DNA of 64,000 bases from Pezicula radicicola. Its lineage: Eukaryota > Ascomycota > Leotiomycetes > Helotiales > Dermateaceae. Below are positions 54,600 to 64,000 of this stretch, piece after piece (the first letter of the stretch is position 1; each line of letters starts with the position of its first letter). Made by a program: the position numbers and the translations under genes. The stretch is from NCBI GenBank assembly GCA_003008705.1, contig PDUO01000055.1, forward strand, positions 119,035-183,034, in the 5' to 3' direction. The notes under the pieces are model-generated. The model was not told the DNA's origin, searched no databases, and saw only the letters and a list, made by a program, of their open reading frames with translations.

Positions 54600-57500
54600 T
54601 TTAGGATATTATAATAAGGCCTCTAAGTAAGTCTAAGTCTAAGAATAAATCTAAATCTAAAGAAAATAAAGATAGTAAAGATAAAGATAAGAATAAAGAA
54701 GCTTTTAAGGAGCCTTTTAATAATAATCCTAGTATTAATAATCTAAATCCTATAAACCCTAGTAGTTATACTACTATTATAGAGACTAATATTAATAAAA
54801 AATACAAGTACTTACTTAGATAATAAGATTATTTTAGACTCTAGAGCTATAGAATACTATACTTCTAATAAGGATTAACTTATAGACTTAGTAGAAGTAA
54901 ATAATAAGTCTATTACTATAGTTAATAGTATTAGAATACCTAATAAGCTATAGGTAAAATACCTATTATAGTAAATAATAAACTAATAATAATTAATATA
55001 AACTATAATAAGCTCTAAGGACCTAACTAATAAAAGTTAGTTTATTTTATTTAAAGGAAATAATACTATATTAAGATATAAGTCTAAAACTAAGATAGAA
55101 GTAATATAATAAAGTAATACTTACTATCTAAATATTTAAATTAATTTTAATAAATTAGAATATATTATCTATAGGGTTAATAGTATATTTAGTATAGAAA
55201 GTACTATTATAGGAAATAGTCTAGATATATTATATAGATACTTAGGGTATTTAAATAAGGATTATCTATATAAAACAATAGACTATATAAATAGTCTTAA
55301 TTTAGATTTATATAAGAATAAGTAATTAATTAATTATAATCCTTATTACTATAGAAATTTTAAAGAGATAATTAATAGAAAGCCTCTAAAGGCCTCTAAG
55401 GATAAACTTACTTTTTTTTAATTTAGATATATTAAGCCCCATTAAAATTAAAGGCCTAAATAAAGAAAGATACAGTATATATAACCCTTTATTTATTGAA
55501 AAACTAGAGTTATATAGATTTATCTTATATAATTTAAATTAAAAGCTATAGATAATATTATAGACTTTTATATACTAATTACTATATAATTTAAAATTAA
55601 TATAAAAGGCTTTAGACTAGATAATATAATTAAATTTAAATTATTAAAGACTAAGTAATCCTTTAATAATCAAGGTATTATTATAGTTAAATATACTAGT
55701 CCTTATATATCTATATAGAATAGTATAAGTAAAAGACTAAATCTATTTATTATAGAAAGGATTATAGCTTTCTATAAATATAAATCTATCCCTCTAAAGC
55801 TATAGCCCTATATAGTATAGTCTATAGTATATATAAAAAATTATACTTATAATTCTATTATAAATAAAACTCCTTATAAAGCTATTATAAATACTAAACC
55901 TAATATAAATTATATAAGAATATTAGAATCTCTTACTTATATACTATAATATAAGTAGGCCCCTCTTAGGTCTAAAGGAGGTAAATTAGTTAATAAAGCT
56001 AATAAAAGTATTTTAGTAAGCTTTAAGTCTTCTAATAATTATTTAGTTTATATTCCTATATTAAATAGAGTTATTAGCTCTAGAGATATAGTAATAAAAG
56101 ATGACTTAATTTATAAGGACGATTTTAATATAGATTAAGATAACTATTCTATTCCTTCTATTATAGATAATATAGATAATTCTATTAATTCTTCTAATAT
56201 TAGTAATACTAGTAATACTAGTAATATAAAAGAAGAAGAAGAAGAAAAATATTAAGAACTAAGTAAAAATAAATTAGTCTATAGTTTACTACCTTTTCTA
56301 ATACTAGCGGCTAACCCTATAAGGCTAAATAGACCTATAAATAGATCTATTATAGATGACGACTATAGTCTAGGTAAACTAGATCCTAAAAACATCTCTA
56401 TACCTAAGAAATTAAATATCGATTTATAGGGCCTAAATATACTAAAGAGCCCTAAAGCTATATAAGGCCTTAGTAAAGTTAGAAACTTCCCTTATAGACT
56501 AGCCTCTATAGCCTATTTAGTATCTTTAAATAGGGGGAATAATAATTTTTATAATTTTTATAATATACTAGCTTATAATACTATATTAGAGTCTAAAAAG
56601 GAAGATTTAAATTATAATCTAGATTCTAATTAATAAGTTATATAAGATTATAACTCTATATAAAAAGTTATAATTAAAAANCTATAGAATTTTATATTTA
56701 AAGATCCTAAGATATATAATAAAGTTATTAATAGTTCTTATAGTAAATTTTAGACTAAAGCTATATATAATAAATATAATTCCCTAAATATATAATATAC
56801 TTAGGAAAAGGTAGATAATAATAAAATACTTTATTATATACTACTAAAAACTAGATAGGGTTTTAAAACTAGGGAACTACCTAATAACTATATAGAATTT
56901 AAATCTAGATTTATAATTAAAGGATTTAAATAGTTATATAATCTAGACTATATAAATACGTTTATTAATATTATTAAATAAATAACTTAGAAAATAGTCT
57001 TTATACTAGTTATATTATATAATTAGTATATATATAAAATAAATATAATTTCTACTTTTATATAAAGTAATATAGACTTACCTAGATACTTAAAATAAGC
57101 CTTAGGATTTATTAAAGATCCTAATATAATACTTAGACTAAATAAGGTACTATATAACTTAAAGTAATTAACTAGACTATAGTTTTTAATTCTTATAGAT
57201 ATACTAGTTAATAAATTAGACTTTAAATCCCTATTAACTAAAAACTATATATTTATAAAAGATAATATAATACTCTATATCTTTATAGATAATATAGCTA
57301 TTATTAACCCTAGTATAGACTCTATTAATATATTCTATAATACTATAAAGAAATACTCTAAAATAAAAAGACTAGGGCCTATAGTAAACTACTTAGGAAT
57401 AGAAATAGAGAGAACTAGTACTAGTAATACTAAAACTAAAATTAACTAAATATATATAAAAGGTACTAGTTAAATTTAATCTACTAGAAAGTAGTATAGT

Positions 57501-58971
57501 TAGTACTATTTTAGATCCTAAGGTTATATTAAAACCTAATAAAGGATAAGCCTTTAAAATAGAGATTAAATACTATTAAAGTATTATAGACTCTTTATTA
57601 TATTTAACTTTAACTACTAGAATAGATATAGTAGTAAGTATTAGTAAATTATCTAGATTCTTATCTAATCCTAGTAAAATATATATAAAATATATAAATA
57701 GAGTCTTTAGATACCTAAAAGGTACTATAGACTTAGGAATTACTTATTCTAATAGTAAAGAAAATAACTCTTTAATAGACTATTATAACTCTAACTATAT
57801 AGGTAATATAATTACTAGAAAATCTACTAGTAGCTATATATTCTTCCTAGCTAGTACCCTAATTTCTTAAAAATCTAAATTATAATCTATAATAGTATAA
57901 AATATTATAGAAGCTAAATATATAGTTATTACTAGTACTATTAAAAAGGTAATTTATATAAAGTAAATTCTAATAGAATTAGATTATTTTAAATAGATTA
58001 AATTACCTTTATATATAAATAATAATAGTATCTTATTATTAGTTAATAACCCTACTCTTTATAAAAGAACTAAATATATAGTATATAATTAAATACTACT
58101 CTAGTAGAGACCTAGTAAAAAAAGGAATTATAAACCTATTATATATTCCTTCTAAAGAATAAAAGGTAGATAACTTAATTAAGTTATTAAATAGAGTTAA
58201 GTTTATATACTTCCTAACTATAATAAGTTTTTAATAAGTATTATTAATTATTATATATATATATAATACTAAAGCTCTTTATCTCTTAGTTTATTATAGT
58301 ACTTATTAAGGGGGTATATTATATTTTATAATTATATACTATAATACCCTATAGCTATAGTAGGCTTTAGTAATTAAAAAACCCTTATAATTATAATTAT
58401 TACTTTTATATATAACTCTAGTTATACTAGTTATATAACTTTAGCTTCTATATTATATATTTCTTTATTAGGAATAGTATATATAAGATATTAAACTAGC
58501 TAAATTAAATAAATAGGGAAGGAGAAAACTAAACTAGTAATTTTCTAATTATAAACTAGTTTCTAGTTTAGGAAAATTAAATAGAAATAGTAAGGCCTAA
58601 TTAAGTAGGCTAAATAAGGTAATTTATATAACTATATACTTATAATATATATTTTATTTTATATAGTATTTTATTTATATTATATTATTTTACTAGAATT
58701 TTATAAGTAAAGTAAAGCTTTCCTAACTTAGTAGTTTATATAACTTAGTCTATACTAAATATAGTAGTCTTTATAACTAGCCTTTTATATATAGATAGGC
58801 CCTCTTTCTTAGTAGATAGATATCTTTGAATTTAAGTCTTTAGTTCTATATATTATTACTTCCTATCTACCTATTATAAACTCTGTTCAATACTCCTCCT
58901 ACTACCCTATATTTATAGTGTTCTTTAGGCTATACCTACCCTACCTACTATAACCTATCCTATCCTTATAG
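54600..58971 (+). mobile_element. Ty1/copia retrotransposon, RIP-degraded, 3' LTR present
   Basis: The plus strand retains, with many stops, a Lys-rich Gag end (about 54625-54800) and a GAG-pre-integrase/integrase segment (around 55200-55700). A reverse transcriptase follows (around 56900-57430) and then RNase H (about 57570-58150; RKSTSSYIFFLASTLIS). The integrase-before-RT order marks Ty1/copia. A GGGGGT polypurine tract near 58311 precedes an LTR of about 655 bp (58317-58971). No 5' LTR is found, so the element is 5'-truncated or rearranged. Trp and Gln codons are nearly all converted to TAG/TAA, giving an extreme AT content. An ambiguous base lies at 56681. Its last 1322 bp form the right arm of the large inverted repeat. 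Confidence 0.8.
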
Positions 58972-59159
58972 TATATATCCTAATATTATAATTATATATA
59001 TTTTAGTAAGCTAGTTATAAGACTTATTAATTTTTAAGTTATAAACCTCTTATAACTTAACTAAAAGACTAATCTAAAACTATTTAGTTATTATTACTAA
59101 TATACTAATATACACTAATGTACTACTATAAACTAATAATATATATATTTTTTATATAA

Positions 59160-59640
59160 CTAAACTCGCTTAGCTTATAGCTCTATAAATAGCAACACTA
59201 AAAAAGATATAATAGAAGATTTAGATGTTTTACTAAAAACTACCCCTAGGGGACTATTATAATTTTAGGACTAGTACCTTATAGATAAAAGTCTCTAAGT
59301 AAATAATTAATCCTTACTAAACCTTAAGCTAATTAGAGCGTCTAAAGGTTTTATAGATACTATATATAGGGTAGAACTAGCTCTAATCGGATCGGAGCTA
59401 GGCTCGAAATAGCTTAGATTAGATTAAAGCCTAGGTTAGAGTAGGCTTAGAGCTACTTAGAGCTACTTAGAGCCTTGTTTAAGCCTTGTTTAAGTACCCT
59501 ACCTATAGGTAGTATAGTAGAGTAGTATATAAAAGTAATACTAATAGTTATAAGAGATGAAAGACTACTAAGAGTTATTATAACTATAAGGTATTATAGT
59601 ATATAATTATAAAATATAATAAGACTAATATAAACTATAT
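59160..59640 (-). repeat. Inverted copy of the repeat at 62530-62960, with LTR edge
   Basis: Reverse complement of 62530-62960: shares CCTACCTATAGGTAGTATAG, GATCGGAGCTAG and CCCCTAGGGG in inverted order. At 59590-59625 it ends in an inverted edge of the copia LTR (TATAATTATAAAATATAAT). These repeats flank the copia block on both sides. Confidence 0.6.
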
Positions 59641-60828
59641 CTTATATATAAAGACTAATACTAAAATCCTTTATTAAGGTTTTTTTTTTTACAATAAGGT
59701 TATTCCTATAAAATAAAAATCCTATTATATAAATTATTATTATAATTATTAAGGAATAAGAATATTTATATAATATAATAATTATTAGCCGACTTACTTA
59801 GTATCTAACTAATATAATATTACTTTTAGTTAGGCACTATATATAACGCGATAACTTAGGATTAAATTAGCTAGATTGGTGGCGTGATCGCTAATATACT
59901 AAATCTGTTGAGTAAGAGAGATCTCTTAACGCAAGTCTTCGCTAAACCAGTAGACCTGCGGTCGATCATTGAAGCGCGCATTCCTAATTGGAGCATGCAA
60001 CAGCCTGTGAAGACTCACTGCTGAAGTGAGTAATATCTCACCCGAGGGCTGTGGGAGGCGTGGGAAATCATGTTGTTTCTTTCCCTTCCTCACTGACTGA
60101 TGTTCTTCTTGTTCCTATATATAAAGCATGTCCTCTATCGTTTTGTTCGCAGCGCGAGAGGAGAAGGAGATTAGGAAGGAGGTAGCACCAAGGTTCTGAT
60201 AGCATAGTCTCTACCGCCGTTTATTGCTTTCTGCTCCACTTGGGGTTTGCTCTGCATTTCATTTCAATATTTCGTCTGTATCTTCGAAACACCGATCTAC
60301 GTTGCAAGAAACGAATTGTTGATCCTGTAAATCATAGTCGAACATCTGAATGGCAGAAATCAAGAGACCTTTCATAAAAATCGATATGGTCAGAGTACTT
60401 GATCGCTTTGCTAACAACATGCTGATGCAATCTTGACGTTACAGACCCCGACACCATTGCATCTGCCTAAGAGCTAAAAGGAAGCAAAGAGGAACTGGAA
60501 AGAAAGCCCCCTGTGATCTAAGCCACTTAACGCCAAAACGAAAGTCTTTTGTAAGCATGAGACTTCTCCACAGCGGGCAGTCACGAGATATTTTGTAATA
60601 GAGAACATGTTAGAGACCCTCCCTAAGTCTCATTCCTCCCCGTGCATCATTGGTAATGCGCACGTCCTGGGATGAGTCGTGTCGGACCCGAATGCCAGTA
60701 TACTTTTGCTACAATGATCCTGGAAAACATGTCACTAAGTGTAGCCGTGATCCAGATCGTTCCCATCACAAATGATGACAAATCACCACATGCTTGATTC
60801 GCAACGCAGTCGTGAAAGATAATCGTAT
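59641..60828. other. Repeat edge and unique intergenic DNA
   Basis: 59641-59870 is AT-rich repeat. From 59880 to 60830 the composition is normal. TCCTATATATAAAG near 60113-60126 is TATA-like, but no gene is recognised. The 70-codon minus-strand ORF at 60647-60859 overlaps the end of the 2EXR gene and is not supported. Confidence 0.45.
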
Positions 60829-61740
60829 CTACTTCGTTGTAGCTCTGATCTCGGTCCATTTCGGCACTCTTCTCCGATAACTCTGATCCATAGGCTCTAC
60901 ATTGCCAGAGTTATTATTCCCTACTCCAGGATCCATATTAGGATTAAGTGGTGGCTGATCCTGTATTCCGAAGCAGCGTTTGAGCTCCAGGTTTCTGAGG
61001 CAATCAAATCCTTCTCGATACACACGAAAGTCAGGCACAATCGCATCCGGAGCAGCTTCAAGTCTTGCCACCTCGGCGGCGTACTTTGCATCGACGTCGA
61101 ATCGTGGATCGTCCGGCCTGTGGGGAAAAGCCGCCGATATTCTCCTCTGATTTTCTAGCCACTGCTCCAGAGAAGGAACAACAAGGAAAAGCTCCTCGAT
61201 GGTGCTGAATGAGCGTAGCTCGGGTATGGGACAAGTACCGGCCGTAGTCGTCTCCATTCTATGGGACCAGAATGAAAGGTCGAGAACGAGAAATCGTATG
61301 GCTTCTGCGTTGGAAGCGGCGCTGAGGAATGAGAGAACGGGCATGTCTTCGACTCGGCTTGGGGTGTTTGATGGATCCAGTGTCGAGGTGCAATAGAGGA
61401 AGTCGACGGCGGGGTTGATGTAGACGGGGGACGGCAAACCCGGAAGCAGAGACGGGTAGGACTTCTGTGCTATCTGCCGCGAAAATCGACATACTTCCAT
61501 CATATGTGGTATAGTGAAAGAATACGAGAAGGAGTTTGTATTCGCGTCATGCCTGACTCGAACTACATGAGGCGTGATACGAGGGGGTTCTAATGCGTGC
61601 GTCCAAATCTTTCCTTGCAGTTCTAGCGGTAGTCTCGTGAATAACTTGAATGATCTAAGGCTTTCGCGTATGGTGGTTGTATGCTCTTCTTGGAAGCATG
61701 GAGATGGAGATGCTGGTACTGCGGACTGAGCATTACCCAT
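60829..61740 (-). CDS. 2EXR-domain protein
   Basis: A single-exon gene on the minus strand, 303 residues from the ATG at 61740 (MGNAQSAVPASPSP), which I prefer to the upstream ATG at 61800 because the 20 extra residues look non-coding. The 2EXR motif is at about residues 29-60: FKLFTRLPLELQGKIWTHAL, then RITPHVVRV. After it come MMEVCRFSRQIAQKSYPSLL, VYINPAVDFLY, and a long helical C-terminal part with VPSLEQWLENQRR and CLRNLELKRCFG. 2EXR proteins are a large fungal family of unknown function, named for a motif related to F-box-like leaders; they are often multicopy. The N-terminal MGN could be myristoylated. The C-terminus is Asn/Gly/Pro-rich. A MITE lies about 210 bp upstream of the start. 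Confidence 0.85.
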   Translation of the reverse strand: MGNAQSAVPASPSPCFQEEHTTTIRESLRSFKLFTRLPLELQGKIWTHALEPPRITPHVVRVRHDANTNSFSYSFTIPHMMEVCRFSRQIAQKSYPSLLPGLPSPVYINPAVDFLYCTSTLDPSNTPSRVEDMPVLSFLSAASNAEAIRFLVLDLSFWSHRMETTTAGTCPIPELRSFSTIEELFLVVPSLEQWLENQRRISAAFPHRPDDPRFDVDAKYAAEVARLEAAPDAIVPDFRVYREGFDCLRNLELKRCFGIQDQPPLNPNMDPGVGNNNSGNVEPMDQSYRRRVPKWTEIRATTK

Positions 61741-61953
61741 GGTGGCGTGTTGATAGATCGTGCTAGATTGGCAGTAGATTTCACAGAACACTGCCTGCAA
61801 GTGTAAAGAGAATAGAGTAAGGAGGGAGCGGGAAGATGTTGGTGATCTTGAGATGATCGAAATTCGCTTCTTCTAATATGTTGGATTTGGTCTGTGCGAC
61901 TGTACTCGAGTACTCTTACTGGACAAAATCGGTCCCCGGCAGGGATCCTTATA

Positions 61954-62224
61954 TAGAGGATTATTACGGCCACTTGGGCCGTAACTCTTCCCACATTTTC
62001 TGCCGGCAAAATTAGATAGGCTATATAGTACCCTAAAAATACAGGCTGTAGTACCCCGAAAAATACTATCGTACCCTAAAAAATACAGGCCGTAGTATCC
62101 TAAAAATATAAGGAGTACTATTAGGGCTCTGCTATTACGTATTACCTTAAAAGTAGTAATAAGAATTAAATTATATTTTTAGTATAGAATAAATTTTAGT
62201 CTAAGTAGTTATAATAATCCTTTA
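61954..62224. mobile_element. Tc1/mariner-type MITE, copy 2, mutated
   Basis: A 271-bp element flanked by TA (61952-61953 and 62225-62226). The left end TAGAGGATTATTACGGCCAC matches copy 1 at 11853; the right end TATAATAATCCTTTA is the mutated partner. The interior has the same kind of short direct repeats (AAAAATACAGGCTGTAGTAC) but about 70 bp fewer. G-to-A and C-to-T changes dominate, more so at the right end. Confidence 0.75.
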
Positions 62225-62529
62225 TACCTTACATCTAATAAGGGAGTAAAAACGAGTTCCTCTACTAACTATCTTAATAAGTTAAAGATAAGTAGTAAAA
62301 TTTATATATAAATAATACAAAAACAATAACTAATTCTTAAGAGGGTAGAAGTAGATCCTACTATATCTATCCCCTGGTCTAGTACTAACTACCTATACTA
62401 GTATAACCCCCCTTATAAATTTAACTATAATTTACTCTTAAATATAATTACTAATATACTATAAGAGTTATTCTTAATTTAGTTAATTAAGATACTTTAT
62501 AGAATATAATATATAGTAACTATAAACTT

Positions 62530-63560
62530 CTACTCTATTAATAGAAAGTACTATACTACCTATAGGTAGGGTACTTAAACTAGGCTTGAACCAGGCTTTA
62601 ATAAGGCTCCGAGCGGCTCCAAGCCCGCTCTAACCTAGTTTAGTATAGGCTTCGATCCGATCTAAGCTGTTTCGAGCCTAGCTCTAATCCGATCGGAGCT
62701 AGTTCCACCCTCTACGTAGCGTCTATAACACCTTTAGACGCTCTAATCGGTTTAAGGGTTAGTAAGGATTAATTATTTACTTAAAGACTTTTATCTATAA
62801 AGTACTAGTCTTATAATTATAATAGTCCCCTAGGGGTAGTTTTTAGTAAGACTTCTAAATCTTCTATTAGATATTTTTTAGCGTTGTTATTTATAGAGCT
62901 ATAAGCTAAGTGAGTTTAGTCACGTGACTTTTTATTAATAAAAAAGAACTAAAATAAATACTAGTAGTTTAGATGAGTGAGTATATTAGTTTATTTTAAT
63001 AAATTAATAAGTCTTATAACTAGTTTACTAAAATAGGTATAACTATAAATTATAAAGAATATAATATATTACAGTATAGTAGTCTTATAATAATTAAAAT
63101 TACTTAAATAGGTTAATAGCTTTTTTAAATATTAAATTATTTAATAATTTTTATAAACTATACTACAATAGTAGGTTTAGAAAAGATTATAAACTTCTTA
63201 TCTTTAATTATTTATTATAAGCTCTATTTAAGCTATATAATAAAACTAAGATATATTTATATTTATATACTATATAAATATTATATAATACTAAGAATTA
63301 CTTAAATAGGCTTAGTAGTTCCTAAGATATTAATATTTAGAGTTAGGACCTATAAGGCCCTATAGCTATAGGGGGCTTTAGGGGTTAGTTCCGAACCGCT
63401 TTAAACCGCTCTAAACCGCTCCGAACTACGGTCCGAACCGGTCCGAACCGGTCTGAACTACTCTAACCTACTAGGATCCTTTAAACCTGATTAAGCCTAG
63501 TTTAAACCTTATTTAATCATAGTTTGAACCTAGTTTAAGCGCCTATAGAAAGGCACCTAA
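62530..63560 (+). repeat. AT-rich dispersed repeat with internal CCGAACCG tandem units
   Basis: Related to 53755-54420 (direct) and 59160-59600 (inverted). Near 62590-62710 and 63385-63460 lie short tandem units such as TCCGAACCGG, CTCTAAACCG and CGATCGGAGC, the only GC-rich parts of the block. No coding capacity is seen, so it may be a large non-autonomous element or an LTR of an unknown family. Confidence 0.6.
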
Positions 63561-63741
63561 GTAACTATAACTACTATAACCTAGTTAAGAATATAAAATA
63601 TAAACTCTTTAGAGTAAGAGATAAGTATCTTTATAAAGAAAAATCCTTATATAGTAAAATAATATTCTTATAATTCTAACTTAAAATATTTTTATTTTAA
63701 TACTTAGTAAGTTTTATTTATTCTTTATATTCTAATATAAT

Positions 63742-64000
63742 CTTATTATATTTTATAATATAATTATATACTATAATACCCTATAGCTTTAGTAACCTTT
63801 AGTAGTTACTAAACCCCTATAGTTATATTTACTACTTTCGTGTATAACTCTAGCTATATTAGTTATATAACCTTAGTTTCTATATTATATATTTCCTTAT
63901 TAGGAATAGTATATATTAGAAACTAAACTAGCTAAATCGAATAGATAAGGAAGGAGAAAACTAAACTAGTAGTTTTCTAGTTATAAACTAGTTTCTAGTT
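63742..64000 (+). repeat. Second copia LTR, cut by the window edge
   Basis: Begins TATAATTATATACTATAATA and follows the LTR at 58317 onward (ACCCTATAGCTTTAGTAACC, then AGGAATAGTATATATTAGAA) with moderate divergence. It runs to the window end at a GTTTCTAGTT word shared by both. Confidence 0.7.

Noticed and set aside
56681..56681. Ambiguous base in the copia element
   Set aside because: An assembly uncertainty, not a biological feature; noted because it bears on trust in the inverted repeat.
1..64000. tRNA or rRNA genes, CRISPR arrays, bacterial operons
   Set aside because: No tRNA B-box with a foldable partner, no rRNA motif and no regularly spaced repeats were seen; the gene structure is eukaryotic.

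Overview
The window looks like a piece of a filamentous ascomycete (Pezizomycotina) genome. Genes have many short introns of about 50-60 nt with GT..AG ends and CTAAC/CTGAC-like branch sites. They belong to fungus-restricted families: fungal rhodopsin-domain proteins, DUF3328/UstYa, 2EXR, CFEM and ABCC transporters with short introns. Placement in Leotiomycetes is only my guess. Gene-bearing segments of normal composition alternate with very AT-rich, stop-riddled blocks that look like repeats mutated by RIP (repeat-induced C-to-T mutation). An ambiguous base at 56681 shows this is a draft assembly, so single-base lesions may be sequence errors.

Layout. 1-3.1 kb: end of an AAA ATPase gene, an intact chromodomain plus AT-hook gene, and a coiled-coil gene broken only by nonsense codons. 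3.2-20.8 kb: gene-poor repeat-derived DNA with short inverted-repeat elements. It still holds two intact multi-exon fungal rhodopsin-domain genes (8581-10005 and 14340-15537, neither visible as one long ORF) and a DUF2786/DUF7168 pseudogene. 20.9-24 kb: a Cys-rich single-pass membrane protein, then LINE and other remnants. 24.4-29.8 kb: an 18-exon ABCC transporter on the minus strand. 30-32.5 kb: a short inverted-repeat element, AT-rich DNA and a bZIP pseudogene.

33.5-46.5 kb is the most interesting part. A 2-oxoglutarate/Fe dioxygenase-like gene diverges from a small single-TM protein with two HxxHC motifs. A DUF3328/UstYa-type gene (also two HxxHC motifs, one frameshift) diverges from a 74-residue secreted peptide gene built of 19-residue repeats. 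A small TM protein and, beyond a mariner insertion, a secreted subtilisin-like protease follow. UstYa-type oxidases next to a repeat peptide is the arrangement of fungal ribosomal peptide (dikaritin-like) clusters, but the repeats here lack aromatic residues and dibasic cleavage sites. This may be an unusual member, a relic, or an unrelated secreted peptide.

46.5-64 kb: an LTR-element remnant, a large membrane-protein gene, a decayed CFEM gene, and a degenerate Ty1/copia element whose 3' end and LTR form a 1322-bp inverted repeat identical wherever I compared it. After further AT-rich repeats come an intact 2EXR-domain gene and a second copy of a Tc1/mariner-type MITE just upstream of it.
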